DNA from: a virus
Virus record (IMG/VR): IMGVR_UViG_3300042465_002266
Location: 1 to 30,617 of that record
DNA: 30,617 bases
Reading direction: 5' to 3' (one strand)
How positions within the stretch are numbered: position 1 is the stretch's first letter; the number at the start of each line of letters is the position of its first letter. This document shows positions 17,401 to 25,326 of the stretch, piece after piece. Below the pieces are notes generated by a model, which was given only the letters and a program-made list of their open reading frames with translations, was not told the DNA's origin and did no database searches. A program made the position numbers and the translations under genes.

Positions 17401-17611
17401 CAATAATCTGGTCATTAAAGAAGGCGTTGCAGGGTCAAGGCTCGACAACCAAATGATAGTATATGGCGCATTATCAACTGATGCAGATACAACGCTTGGA
17501 ATAATTACTGAACAAGGCGTAGTTGCAGGAACTGGCGCATTTGCTGGCATTCTACAAATCAGAATAGTATGGAACGGAGCAGAATACTGGCTCCCACTAC
17601 AGGCGGTATAA
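14468..17611 (+). CDS. tail tip / host-specificity protein (lambda J-like)
   Basis: The 1047-aa protein should cap the tail tip and contact the host. It begins with an Ala/Ser/Gly-rich hydrophobic region (about 3-53) and a lysine cluster (RKAKKKAKKAAR, 55-66). A central J-like domain follows (FIPVIYGVRRIEGTLVY, NPALCIRDYLTNERYGKG). Two fibronectin type III-like domains lie at about 497-593 and 597-690, then a repeat zone with 'AVTxxKIN'-like units (about 692-745) and a Gly/Ser/Thr-rich beta region ending in GILQIRIVWNGAEYWLPLQ. The last part is fibre-like and probably the variable receptor-contact end. No truncation is visible. Confidence 0.9.
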   Translation: MALPVLPAAASAAGSAGASAIAVSSATAGSSLAAALGPIGLGVALLSAGISYFSQRKAKKKAKKAARSALGELLNFDGTNNFIPVIYGVRRIEGTLVYISTNDAPGGDPNEFLYLVYALCEGEVHQILEADVLIDDLPVSDTRFDYTDSINTSIYLGTDAQTADSMLINETADWTADHKLSGIAYIRVRLKWDRKAFNNIPVVSALVYGKEVYDPRTATTAFSTNPALCIRDYLTNERYGKGLDVSLIDDTAISAAADFYDTTVTFYTGGTTGKVFEFNAIVDTEQSILDNLKDMMLCCRGFMPYTNGIYQLIPDKSASSVFAFDTDNIISGISIRGENKADKYNRMVCTFTDPTNNYQENTVIWPEAGSTEEIAFLLEDNGTELIGEIDLPYITNFYAARDLARVFLLRSRNAIRTSFSANSDALNVSVGDVVTVTHPTPAWSAKPFQVEEVAINYDGTCTVALIEYDSSIYSYDPASEQLAYADTDLPNPFAVAAPTSLVVTESTLLSEDGTVVREIDLAWTAADDAFVESYELQFKLSAATEYFSVFTFEPRYVATYGAVGEVYNYRIRAINSLGVSSAFLTGTYTTVGDVTAPATPTGLTITGSYNEAILKWNLATEKDYKETLIFSNTVNSIPATPTLIITGNTVTVFDLAKSTTFYVWLKHVDFSGNISAASTVVTFSTTSGLTDVALADNAVTTPKINAAAVTEAKINDGAVTVNKVGTGAITNAKLDANAVAANVFAAGVQPIGIAATVPLSRTVDTIFVTADAKLYRWNGSAYIKTVDDGDITGMVVSKLTAGTINVAITTTNILQLSTDGKIYTAGKTSAASTTAGVFLGHDGGSNYDFAVGDGTKSIVWDGSAGTFVITNVNLATNGQVSATGTTSSAEGNACIVGASATSGVRGGVFIATDTSGAVGVSTSGSGLYGKTAGTSTSAPGVLASSGSGGYALATETGSIIINSATSNMIIGTATNTGNNNLVIKEGVAGSRLDNQMIVYGALSTDADTTLGIITEQGVVAGTGAFAGILQIRIVWNGAEYWLPLQAV

Positions 17612-17612
17612 A

Positions 17613-17846
17613 ATGGGCGAAAACGAACAGATATTGAGCATGACGGTTGATTTTACACTAGGCGGCGTTTCTGCGATTGTCGGCATATTAGTTGATGGTA
17701 TTGGTAAGCATCACCGGCTGGTAAATTTGGGCAAGGCTGGCTTTGATGAGCTAATGTCTGCAAACCCGTCATGGGCTACTGACAAGCCTGCGAACACCTT
17801 CCGTAAAGATGACATTGAAGCATTGATTAACTACATGAGCGAATAA
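17613..17846 (+). CDS. small hypothetical tail-region protein, 77 aa
   Basis: It starts one base after the tip-protein stop (TAAAATGG) and is followed by an ATGA-linked gene, so it belongs to the tail operon. The first 30 residues are hydrophobic beta-like (VDFTLGGVSAIVGILVDGIG); the C-terminal part is charged. There is no clear membrane signal and no recognised family. It could be a small tip component or a chaperone for the adjacent adhesins. Confidence 0.65.
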   Translation: MGENEQILSMTVDFTLGGVSAIVGILVDGIGKHHRLVNLGKAGFDELMSANPSWATDKPANTFRKDDIEALINYMSE

Positions 17847-18002
17847 ATGAACAGCCAAGAGTTTGAGTGTATAATCAAGATTGTTGAGAAGGCTTTGAAC
17901 GAAAACGCAGGCCATCGAATTAACGAATATACCGGAACTGGTATATTGCACATCATAGCCAAGCAGGTTGGTGAGCTAGTAGATAAGGAACCAGAACCAT
18001 GA
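17847..18002 (+). CDS. small hypothetical protein, 51 aa
   Basis: ATG at 17847 directly follows the preceding TAA (TAAATGA), and its TGA (18000-18002) overlaps the next ATG at 17999. The product is a helical, slightly acidic protein (MNSQEFECIIKIVEKALNEN ... AKQVGELVDKEPEP). Tight spacing on both sides is the main evidence that it is translated. No family was recognised. Confidence 0.6.
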   Translation: MNSQEFECIIKIVEKALNENAGHRINEYTGTGILHIIAKQVGELVDKEPEP

Positions 18003-18337
18003 ACTGCGACATGATCTATCTAGTCAAAGACGACAACGGAAGCCAGCTTGAATGCAGAATAACCCGTGAGGACACTGACTCGCCTGTTAACCTCACAGGT
18101 GCAACTGCCAGGCTTAAGTTTCGCAAGAAGCGCACTACAAATATTCTATTTACGCTGACAAACATCACCATCGCGCCTGTTGACCTGCCTAACGGTCAGG
18201 CACTGTTCCAGTTCTCAGGTGCAAACCTTGATCTTGCTGCTGGCTTTTACGAGGGCGAGGTTGAGATCACATTCTCAAACAGCAACATAGAAACGATTTA
18301 CGAGATCATCGACTTTCAGGTGCGGGATGACTTTTAA
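17999..18337 (+). CDS. BppU N-terminal-domain-like baseplate protein, 112 aa
   Basis: A beta-rich protein with LECRITREDTDSPVNLTGATARLKFRKK (positions about 16-43, given here as a whole feature only by its SPVNLTGATA and LKF elements), then NGQALFQFSGANLDLAAGFYEGEVEI and IIDFQVRDDF. This 'PVdLTGAtv.l.f ... G.Y.aEi.i' pattern is that of the BppU-type upper baseplate N-terminal domain, which anchors receptor-binding proteins. Here it is a stand-alone domain among tail adhesin genes, so it may be an adaptor. ATGA overlaps occur at both ends. Confidence 0.7.
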   Translation: MNCDMIYLVKDDNGSQLECRITREDTDSPVNLTGATARLKFRKKRTTNILFTLTNITIAPVDLPNGQALFQFSGANLDLAAGFYEGEVEITFSNSNIETIYEIIDFQVRDDF

Positions 18338-18963
18338 TGAATCGCCTGCAAGCAATATCCAAGCGACTTTTAACCAGTAACATTTCAAAGCGAATTATCG
18401 CTGCGACTGTAAGACTCGGCATATTTATTTTTCTTTTTGCGACATCCAGCGCGGCATCAGCACTTGAGGCCATTGCTAAACTGCTTGGCAAGGCGTTACA
18501 GGACAATGCAAGCGCAACTGATGCACCAAGCAAGGGTGTGTCAAAGGTTGCCACAGACGCTGCTACAGGCTCTGACAGCAACGCTAAGACTGTCGGCAAG
18601 AACATCACTGACCAGCTTTTCTCGACTGATGATATAAATGGGGCTGGGGCTGATGACGACCAGAACATTTCATTCTTTAAAGTTCTAAGCAATCCGTCAT
18701 TCGCGGTAGACAATATTGTCCTGTTGGCGGCTTTTCTGCGCTCGTTTAGCAACACAGCTACTGCAACGGATGCGCCAGTTTTGTTAGCAGGCAAGGTATC
18801 TGCTGACACCTCATCCGCATCCGACTCTGATGTCAAATTAACAGGCTTGGGCAAAAGTGATACAATCGCGGCAGGCAGTGCAGGAACTGTTTTAAATCAG
18901 GACTATGTTGATAATGCTTTTTATTTTGCCGATGACTACGTTGGCGTAAAACGAACATTCTGA
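18337..18963 (+). CDS. virion structural protein with Ala/Asp/Ser repeats, 208 aa
   Basis: The start overlaps the upstream stop (TAATG). A basic N-terminus is followed by a hydrophobic segment (LGIFIFLFATSSAASALEA, about 27-45). Then come loose repeats rich in Ala, Ser, Thr and Asp (ASATDAPSKGVSK, GSDSNAKTVGK, TSSASDSDVKLTG), and the protein ends YVDNAFYFADDYVGVKRTF. This ending is recurrent in aquatic-phage structural proteins with 'sASDs' repeats. It is probably a tail or fibre accessory; a precise role is not known. The hydrophobic segment is unusual and could be a membrane or assembly anchor. Confidence 0.65.
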   Translation: MNRLQAISKRLLTSNISKRIIAATVRLGIFIFLFATSSAASALEAIAKLLGKALQDNASATDAPSKGVSKVATDAATGSDSNAKTVGKNITDQLFSTDDINGAGADDDQNISFFKVLSNPSFAVDNIVLLAAFLRSFSNTATATDAPVLLAGKVSADTSSASDSDVKLTGLGKSDTIAAGSAGTVLNQDYVDNAFYFADDYVGVKRTF

Positions 18964-18973
18964 GGGTACGAAA

Positions 18974-19423
18974 ATGATCAAAGATAAATTAGGTGCAACT
19001 GGCCGTCTTAATGTCGTTTTGCTCGATGCTGACGGCAATGTTAAACATCAACAAGATATTCCAAACTTGGTAGTTAATACTGGTCTGGCTTATATCGCCA
19101 GCCGCATGAAGGACACTACCGCAACCGCGATGACGCATATGGCTGTCGGCTCAGGCACAACCGCTGCTGCTGCTGGCAACACGGCTCTTGAGACGCAGAT
19201 TAGCTCTAGGGTGTCTCTGACCTCGACTACGGTCACTGCAAACGCAATTGAGTACGTTGCTGCATTCGGAGCTGGCGTATCAACAGGCGCGATCACAGAG
19301 GCTGGCATATTTAACGCCTCAACGTCTGGCACAATGCTTTGCCGCACAGTGTTTAGTGTTGTCAACAAAGCCGCTGCTGATACGCTCCAGATAACCTGGA
19401 CTATCACTATAAACGCTGTTTAA
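18974..19423 (+). CDS. tail fibre-associated structural protein, 149 aa
   Basis: It starts 10 bases after the previous stop with a GAGGG ribosome site. The motif NLVVNTGLAYIASRMKD, then MAVGSGTTAAAAGNTALE and TEAGIFNASTSGTML, matches a conserved phage family annotated as structural or fibre-related protein. The predicted structure is almost all beta, ending ITWTITINAV. It lies directly upstream of the large fibre gene and may attach to it. Confidence 0.7.
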   Translation: MIKDKLGATGRLNVVLLDADGNVKHQQDIPNLVVNTGLAYIASRMKDTTATAMTHMAVGSGTTAAAAGNTALETQISSRVSLTSTTVTANAIEYVAAFGAGVSTGAITEAGIFNASTSGTMLCRTVFSVVNKAAADTLQITWTITINAV

Positions 19424-19438
19424 CAATGAGGGCTGGCA

Positions 19439-21778
19439 ATGTCTACAATCGTAACGAGGGCAGGCAAAGGCAGCCCGTTAACCAACACTGAAGTCGATTC
19501 TAATTTTACGAATCTAAACACTGACAAATTAGAAATCAACGCTGCTCTCGGCACTCCGGCATCTGTCACGCTAACCAATGCAACTGGCTTGCCAACCGCT
19601 GGTTTAGTTGATAACGCGGTTACTGATGCAAAGCTGCGAGATTCTGGCGCACTGTCAGTAATCGGCCGCTCTGCTAACTCAACGGGCAATCCTGCTGACA
19701 TCTCTGCTGGCGCTAACCATCAAGTACTACGCAGAGACGGCTCATCACTCGGTTTCGGGGCAGTCGATCTCAGTAGTAATCAGGCGGTCACTGGTACGCT
19801 ACCTGTCAATCAGGGCGGCACAGGCATAACGTCTTTCGGCTCTGGTGTAGCTACATGGCTCGGCACACCAACATCGGCTAACCTCGCTGCTGCTGTAACA
19901 AATGAGACTGGCTCCGGCGCATTAGTATTTGCCACATCACCAACTTTAGTTACTCCACTCTTGGGCACTCCAACAAGTGGCGTATTAACCAACGCTACCG
20001 GCCTACCTCTGACCACAGGCGTGACAGGCACTCTCCCAGTTGCTAATGGCGGTACGGGTCTAACAAGCTACACAGCAGGCAGTGTTGTGTACTCAGAAGA
20101 CGGAACCAGCCTAACAAGCGGCATCAAGTTTGGCACAGCACCACAAGATATTGTTCTGAACCAATTCTTAAGCGGTATGGCCTACCAAGACCCTAACAAC
20201 GTCACCATCGGCGGCGGTAGTGCAACACTGACCAGCCTGACGGCGACCACGGTGACTGGTACGTCAATGGTCTACAACGGCGCAGAGCTGAACTCTCGGC
20301 TCAATCCACTTGCTCAGGCTGTGTCGGTGCAGATGACGGCTGCAACAAGTGGTAGTAACGGCATCCAGCAGCTTGATAACGCCAATCTTGATATGGGGAC
20401 AAATAATTTTACCCTGCATTGGGAAGGGTCGCTGCCGGATTGGACGCCTGTGGCTGTTAGCAGAGTGATCCATAAGCGGCAATCAGCGTCGGTTAGGTGG
20501 TCTTTTGCTGTAAATACAGACGGGACGCTTTCAGCATTTGCAACTGATGGCGGCACTATATTCAGCACTACAAGCACATCTGCTGCATCAATAGCAGCAA
20601 ATGAAGTAGCCAAGATTACTGCGGTTATTGTCCGAGAGTCTGCCCTAGTTGCGGGAAGCGTGGCCTTTTACGTGAACGGCACTGCGCTTGGCGCTTCTGT
20701 TGCAATCACTGCGGCAACGACTGCCTCAATAAATAACACTGGGGCTTTGAGCATTTGCGCGGCAAATTCTACGGCAGACGGGCGAATAGAATCAACCACC
20801 CGCGCCTGCTACTTATTCAACCGCGCCCTAACCTCAGCAGAAGTCCTTGACCTTAGCATCAACGGAGTTGCGCTGGCTGATCGGGGGGCGAGTCAGTTAA
20901 CGCCAATAAGTGGAAATGCACAAAACGGAACGTCAACACGCGCTTTATCATCTTTTGTGGGGACTACAACGGGTTTTAGCGGATCAGCGTCATCATCAAC
21001 AGGTACTGCAAGGCAAGGTGGGTGGACGCTGAATGCTCAAACTGGAAAACGCTACAGAGTGAAGTTATCATATGTTGCTAACGCTACAGCAGGTGGCACT
21101 CTTGAGTTGTCGGCTAGAATATCCACATCTACAAGTGATTTAACGGCTCTATCAAACGTAGAGACCGTAAGCGGCACAACCACGATGACAGGCACTTTGA
21201 CCACAGAGCTTGTGGCTACGTCAACCGGAGCTTTTTTTGCCGCTGTAACAATACGCAGCCCTTCGGCGGCCGCATCTATTGATATAACCGTTACGGATTA
21301 TTCGATTATTCAAGTGGGCATCACCTCCGAACTCCTAGCCAGCAACGCTCAATCCGACACCGGCCAAATCTTTGACACAAGCGGCAACAAGAATCACGCG
21401 CTGCTGCCTGCATCCGGCGCAACAGTCGTTGGTCGCCCTGTATCGCAAACCCGAGAAGTACGCTGGACTAACACATGGGCTGGGACAAATGAATTGCAAT
21501 ACATAGGCGGTGTCAATCAAGCAATCTTGCCTGCTAATGCCTACATCGAATCAATCGTAGGCACAGTAAGTGGCGCGACACCACATGACATTATTGTCGG
21601 TGACGGCTCAGACGCTGACCGCTACGTGACGATTACAACGGGGCTGGCTGCTGGGACAACGACATTCACGCTGGCTAACCGGACGACAGACGGCACGAAC
21701 CTTAAACTTACGGTCGATCCCGATACTGACTGCTCGATGTCAATCGCGTGGGTTATTACCTACTACACTATGGAGTAA
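19439..21778 (+). CDS. tail fibre with ConA/LamG-like domain
   Basis: The 779-aa protein starts [20 protein letters not shown], a familiar fibre N-terminus ('[11 protein letters not shown].EvD.NFtnLN'). Residues about 38-215 are repeats such as [15 protein letters not shown] and [16 protein letters not shown], common in phage fibre shafts. Residues about 285-470 look like a concanavalin/LamG lectin domain ([43 protein letters not shown]). The remaining beta region (about 490-779) may hold a further carbohydrate-binding module. It is a likely receptor-binding fibre acting outside the cell. Confidence 0.85.
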   Translation: MSTIVTRAGKGSPLTNTEVDSNFTNLNTDKLEINAALGTPASVTLTNATGLPTAGLVDNAVTDAKLRDSGALSVIGRSANSTGNPADISAGANHQVLRRDGSSLGFGAVDLSSNQAVTGTLPVNQGGTGITSFGSGVATWLGTPTSANLAAAVTNETGSGALVFATSPTLVTPLLGTPTSGVLTNATGLPLTTGVTGTLPVANGGTGLTSYTAGSVVYSEDGTSLTSGIKFGTAPQDIVLNQFLSGMAYQDPNNVTIGGGSATLTSLTATTVTGTSMVYNGAELNSRLNPLAQAVSVQMTAATSGSNGIQQLDNANLDMGTNNFTLHWEGSLPDWTPVAVSRVIHKRQSASVRWSFAVNTDGTLSAFATDGGTIFSTTSTSAASIAANEVAKITAVIVRESALVAGSVAFYVNGTALGASVAITAATTASINNTGALSICAANSTADGRIESTTRACYLFNRALTSAEVLDLSINGVALADRGASQLTPISGNAQNGTSTRALSSFVGTTTGFSGSASSSTGTARQGGWTLNAQTGKRYRVKLSYVANATAGGTLELSARISTSTSDLTALSNVETVSGTTTMTGTLTTELVATSTGAFFAAVTIRSPSAAASIDITVTDYSIIQVGITSELLASNAQSDTGQIFDTSGNKNHALLPASGATVVGRPVSQTREVRWTNTWAGTNELQYIGGVNQAILPANAYIESIVGTVSGATPHDIIVGDGSDADRYVTITTGLAAGTTTFTLANRTTDGTNLKLTVDPDTDCSMSIAWVITYYTME
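19547..20075 (+). repeat. degenerate coding repeats in fibre shaft
   Basis: Two kinds of units recur: GGCACTCC-led units encoding '[16 protein letters not shown]' (starting near 19547 and 19960, with a related unit near 19860) and units encoding 'TGTLPVxxGGTGxTSxxxG' (near 19792 and 20026). They are diverged at DNA level, so they are protein-level repeats and not recent duplications. Such blocks are common recombination points for fibre exchange. Confidence 0.6.
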
Positions 21779-21781
21779 ATC

Positions 21782-23482
21782 ATGGCTAACAACTTCCCAA
21801 ATTTGCTTCCGAGTCTAAATCTCGATCTAGTCAACGGCATCTATGTCGATCCCAGAATTACATTTACGAGGGCGGGGACACGCACATACTACGGCAGGGA
21901 TGTGGTTAAAGCTGAGGAGAATTTGCTGCTGCAAAGTCAGACGTTTAATACTGCAAGTTGGACGAAGGGAGCAAGCGTAACGCTAACAACCGATGCGGCA
22001 GTTGCGCCGGATGGCACATCAACTGCGGAAATGTTTAGCACCGCTCTAGGCAGTGATTCATCAGCGCAGCAAATCTCCCAAGTTACAACATCTGGCACTG
22101 GCGTGTTCACCGTAAGCATTTTTCTAAGATCGGCATCAAGTCAAACAGTTCGATTAAAATTGTTCGAAAACAACGGTGTAACGCTTATCGCCAACGAAGA
22201 TGTGTCTGTGACTTCGACATGGACAAGGTTTGCTTTTACAGTCACTGTCACTACAGCAAACTTTACATTAGGTATACGGCCATCAGGCACGGCACTTACA
22301 GACATTGAAATATGGGGCGCTCAACTAGAACAACGCAGTTCAGCCACAGCCTACACAGCCACCACCACCCAGACCATCACAAACTACCAGCGACAACTTA
22401 AAACCGCTGCTGCAAACGAATGGCCGCGTGAGTTTGACCCTGTGACGGGGGAGTGTTTGGGGAGGAGTGTTTGGGAGAGTAGGACTAATTTGTCCTTAAG
22501 GTCTGAGGAGTTTGATAATGCGTATTGGACAAAAGTCGGCGCAACAGTAAGTGCAAATCAGGTAATAGCGCCTGACGGCACGTTGTCGATGGATAAGTTG
22601 GTTGAAGATACTGCTAACAGCGGTCACAGCGTACAAGGTACGGGGGTATCCGTCACTTCAGGGATTGTATATACATTTACTATTTACGCAAAAGCTGCGG
22701 AGCGTTCTTTTATACGGATAAATGGAAACACCACAGGGCTGGTCGGTGCGGCCTACTATAATTTAAGCACTGGCGCGCTGGGTACGGTTGCGGCAGGAAC
22801 AACGGCATCTATTGTCAATGTTGGAAATGGCATTTACCGCTGTGTTTTTACTCGCACTGCTACCGCAACAAGCAGCGTTAGTTTTTTGGTTTCCGTCACA
22901 AACGCAGACAATGTGTCAAGCTATCTTGGAGACGGCTACTCAGGCATCTACATCTGGGGCGCACAACTAGAAGCCGGAGCATTTGCAACACCCTACATCC
23001 CCACAGTAGCCGCACAAGTCACCCGTCTTGCTGACAGTGCTGTGATGACGGGGACTAACTTTAGTAGTTGGTTTAATCCTAGTGAGGGGACGTTTGTAGT
23101 CAACTCAACTGGGCTTGATACATCGTTTACAGTTGCGGTTCAAGTGGATGACGGGACAACAAGCAACAGGATAGGTATGATAATTCCAAGGGCAAGCTCT
23201 GCCTCGCCAGCATTTATTTTTACGAGTGGCGCAGCTCAAACGGCTTTCTCAAACGTCACCTTTGTTGGTGATGATAAAGAAGCGTTATCTTACGCTGCAA
23301 ATAACGTGTTGTTGTCTGTAAACGGTGCGGCTGTTCAGACAGATACGACCGTAGTGCTGCCTGTAGTTGACCGATTAAGAATTAGAAATAACTCAGCGGC
23401 TCCTTCATCCGGCTACATCAAACGCATAACCTACTACCCACAAGCCCTGACAGCGGCCAACTTACAGGCGGTGACGCGATGA
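21782..23482 (+). CDS. tail adhesin with two carbohydrate-binding-like modules, 566 aa
   Basis: It starts three bases after the previous stop. The N-terminus (FPNLLPSLNLDLVNG, DPRITFTRAGTRTYYG) belongs to a phage structural family. Two similar beta modules follow: about 47-190 (ENLLLQSQTFNTASW ... IWGAQLEQRSSATAYTATTT) and about 235-410 (TNLSLRSEEFDNAYW ... IWGAQLEAGAFATPYIPTVA). The signature 'W.k......apDGt ... IWGAQLE ... YipT' is typical of CBM-like modules in phage adhesins. The C-terminal 150 residues form another beta domain. The first module appears to be inserted within a motif that is normally continuous. It probably binds host surface glycans. Confidence 0.82.
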   Translation: MANNFPNLLPSLNLDLVNGIYVDPRITFTRAGTRTYYGRDVVKAEENLLLQSQTFNTASWTKGASVTLTTDAAVAPDGTSTAEMFSTALGSDSSAQQISQVTTSGTGVFTVSIFLRSASSQTVRLKLFENNGVTLIANEDVSVTSTWTRFAFTVTVTTANFTLGIRPSGTALTDIEIWGAQLEQRSSATAYTATTTQTITNYQRQLKTAAANEWPREFDPVTGECLGRSVWESRTNLSLRSEEFDNAYWTKVGATVSANQVIAPDGTLSMDKLVEDTANSGHSVQGTGVSVTSGIVYTFTIYAKAAERSFIRINGNTTGLVGAAYYNLSTGALGTVAAGTTASIVNVGNGIYRCVFTRTATATSSVSFLVSVTNADNVSSYLGDGYSGIYIWGAQLEAGAFATPYIPTVAAQVTRLADSAVMTGTNFSSWFNPSEGTFVVNSTGLDTSFTVAVQVDDGTTSNRIGMIIPRASSASPAFIFTSGAAQTAFSNVTFVGDDKEALSYAANNVLLSVNGAAVQTDTTVVLPVVDRLRIRNNSAAPSSGYIKRITYYPQALTAANLQAVTR

Positions 23483-23856
23483 ACACATACTACCTACGCA
23501 CAGTAAACTACCCGCAGCTTCTGGAGATGGGTGTCAAACTAGGTGTCCTTGCGATTGCCTACGAGGCTTATGACGAGGAAGGCTTGCCCATTGGTGACGG
23601 TGCTATATACGCCACAGACTGCGGATGCCTAGATTACATCGGTGAGATCAGCAAAGACGAGGTAGTCATTACCAACCCTGATGACATCCCATACATTCAC
23701 GCCAACCTGATTACGCCGCATGACATTAAAGCCTTAGCCGAGGCATCAACCGATCCTGAGATACAGGCGGCATTGACTGATATTGCTGGCTGGTTTGTGG
23801 TAGACGCTGAGGGCAATGCTACAATACCTAATCATCCACACCGCGTATTTGGCTGA
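23479..23856 (+). CDS. hypothetical protein downstream of the adhesin, 125 aa
   Basis: Its start overlaps the adhesin stop (ATGA), implying coupling. The product is acidic and soluble, with YYLRTVNYPQLLEMGVKLGVL at the N-terminus and a C-terminal WFVDAEG-like segment (GWFVVDAEGNATIPNHPHRVFG). Position after a fibre/adhesin suggests an assembly chaperone or a fibre accessory, but I do not recognise a family and this is only inference. Confidence 0.65.
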   Translation: MNTYYLRTVNYPQLLEMGVKLGVLAIAYEAYDEEGLPIGDGAIYATDCGCLDYIGEISKDEVVITNPDDIPYIHANLITPHDIKALAEASTDPEIQAALTDIAGWFVVDAEGNATIPNHPHRVFG

Positions 23857-23864
23857 GGTATGTC

Positions 23865-24107
23865 ATGCCCGAATCGAGCCTAATTGATATGCTGATTGCA
23901 GGAGCTGGTGCTGTAGTAGCCTGGTTTGTCAAATCAACACGCGAGGACAATAAGGAGCAAGATCGCAAGATTGAAAACTTGCAACGTGAACAGGCTGCTT
24001 TGTTAAGCCGTGAAGAGTTTCGCCAGGACATGCAAACTTTCAGGCAAGAGATGAATCAAAACTTTGACAAGGTTTTTTCTAAGCTCGACAAGAAGGCAGA
24101 TAAGTAA
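23865..24107 (+). CDS. small membrane-anchored coiled-coil protein, 80 aa
   Basis: The ribosome site GAGGT precedes ATG by 6 bases. One N-terminal hydrophobic segment (LIDMLIAGAGAVVAWFV, about 6-22) is followed by a highly charged coiled coil (DNKEQDRKIENLQREQAALL and on to the end). The layout recalls haemolysin/XhlA-like lysis helpers or a short inner-membrane spanin-like protein. The orientation differs from XhlA, which has its membrane span at the C-terminus. It opens the lysis region; the role is not proved. Confidence 0.65.
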   Translation: MPESSLIDMLIAGAGAVVAWFVKSTREDNKEQDRKIENLQREQAALLSREEFRQDMQTFRQEMNQNFDKVFSKLDKKADK

Positions 24108-24583
24108 TGCTCGATCCGGTCTCAGCTCTTGCCATAGCCACATCTGCGTTTAATCTGCTAAAAAAGGGAATATCCGCAGGTCGAGAATTGGAAGACATGG
24201 CAGGCCAGCTGGGAACGTGGTTCGGCGCAGCCAGTGATGTCAAATCCGCAGAAGAAGAAGCAAAAGACCCACCACTTTTCAGAAAGCTGATCGCCAAAGG
24301 CAGTGTTGAGCAGGAGGCTATGCAAGCCCTGATAGCCAGGAAAAAAATTGAGCAGCAAGAGAAGGAGCTGCGCGAGTTAATAGTCTGGCGATGGGGCACT
24401 GAAGAATACACTGCAATGATGCGCGACAGAGCGCGTATTAAAGACACTCGCGCTAAAGCAATTCAAAACCAGCGGCGCAAGATGAGAAAGTTTATCGCAA
24501 ACGTGCTGACCATTGTTGTGATACTCGGGTTAGTAGGTGCGTTACTGGCGTTAATAATCGGCATAATTTTAAATCTGGGGTAG
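24107..24583 (+). CDS. membrane protein in the lysis region, 158 aa
   Basis: It overlaps the preceding stop by one base (TAATG). The N-terminal DPVSALAIATSAFNLLKKGIS with RELEDMAGQLGTWFG is a pattern seen in a conserved family of aquatic-phage proteins. The middle is a charged helix, and the C-terminus is a strong membrane segment (FIANVLTIVVILGLVGALLALIIGI, about 129-153). It may be a lysis accessory or a virion protein with a membrane anchor. Family membership is from memory and the function is unknown. Confidence 0.65.
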   Translation: MLDPVSALAIATSAFNLLKKGISAGRELEDMAGQLGTWFGAASDVKSAEEEAKDPPLFRKLIAKGSVEQEAMQALIARKKIEQQEKELRELIVWRWGTEEYTAMMRDRARIKDTRAKAIQNQRRKMRKFIANVLTIVVILGLVGALLALIIGIILNLG

Positions 24584-24586
24584 TAA

Positions 24587-24847
24587 ATGAACGAAAGTGA
24601 CATCAAAGGCAAATTGACATTCGCCGTAACGCTGATGGTTTCCGCCACGCTGTGTGTCTCTGTCCTAGTCATGGTCATTGCACTAGTCTCTGGTCTCTGG
24701 TTTGACAACATCGACAACGCCGAAATATTCAAATTAATCAGTCCTGCTTTTCAGACAATTATCGGGGGCTTTATTGGCCTGCTTGCCGGGATAAAACTTG
24801 GTAACGGCGATGCTGAACCCCCTTGCCGAGGTAACAAATCATGTTAA
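24587..24847 (+). CDS. two-span membrane protein, possible holin or antiholin, 86 aa
   Basis: Two hydrophobic segments are visible: about 11-36 (FAVTLMVSATLCVSVLVMVIAL) and about 50-71 (LISPAFQTIIGGFIGLLAGI). Size and topology fit class II holins. The C-terminal tail is short and charged with two cysteines. It overlaps the 3TM holin gene by 7 bases, so it may be a second holin or a regulator (antiholin) of the neighbouring one. Confidence 0.6.
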   Translation: MNESDIKGKLTFAVTLMVSATLCVSVLVMVIALVSGLWFDNIDNAEIFKLISPAFQTIIGGFIGLLAGIKLGNGDAEPPCRGNKSC

Positions 24848-25326
24848 GTTTAATATCAAGTTTGATGGGTTTTGCTGCCGGTGGCTTGCCGAAGGTGCTG
24901 GATTTTGTACAAGATCGAGGCGACAAGAAGCACGAACTGGCGATGATGGCAGCTAATCGTGAGCGCGAGATTGCACTAGCTCGTGAGGGCTTTGTTGCAC
25001 AAGCTAGGGTCGAGGAGATCAAGACCGAGCAGATAGAGATGCAGACACAGGCGCAGGAAAAACTGGCTATGTGGAAGCACGATATGAAAATCGGTGAGGG
25101 TGCAAGTACTTGGGTTATTAACCTACGCGCCTCTGTTCGCCCAGTCGTAACATACATTTTTGTTGGCCTGCTTGTAGTCGTTGACGTTGCCGGAATCTGG
25201 TATGCGTACTCAACTGGCGTGGCGTTTGCCGAAGCGATGGACATGGTTTTCTCTGATGACGAAATGGCTATCCTAGCCGCAATCATCAGCTTCTGGTTTG
25301 GCAGTCAGGCGTTCAATAAGAAATGA
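24841..25326 (+). CDS. holin, 3TM / GTA-holin-like, 161 aa
   Basis: This protein should permeabilise the inner membrane so that the signal-less endolysin next door can reach peptidoglycan. It has an N-terminal amphipathic/hydrophobic stretch (LISSLMGFAAGGLPKVLDFV), a charged helix with EREIALAREG and QAQEKLAMWKHDM, then two spans (VTYIFVGLLVVVDVAGIWYAY, about 103-123, and AILAAIISFWFGSQAF, about 142-157). The FWFGSQAFNK ending is characteristic of 3TM holins. It overlaps the lysozyme start by four bases. Confidence 0.8.
   Translation: MLSLISSLMGFAAGGLPKVLDFVQDRGDKKHELAMMAANREREIALAREGFVAQARVEEIKTEQIEMQTQAQEKLAMWKHDMKIGEGASTWVINLRASVRPVVTYIFVGLLVVVDVAGIWYAYSTGVAFAEAMDMVFSDDEMAILAAIISFWFGSQAFNKK

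Noticed and set aside
18306-18854. 182-codon open frame on the minus strand
   Set aside because: It is antisense to the repeat-rich structural gene at 18337-18963, has low-complexity composition and no ribosome site in context.
19547-20075. CRISPR-like spaced repeats
   Set aside because: Units are in frame, diverged and encode known fibre-shaft motifs; spacing is irregular.
24771-25286. 171-codon minus-strand open frame
   Set aside because: It is the complement of the 3TM holin gene, which has recognisable family features and tight operon spacing.
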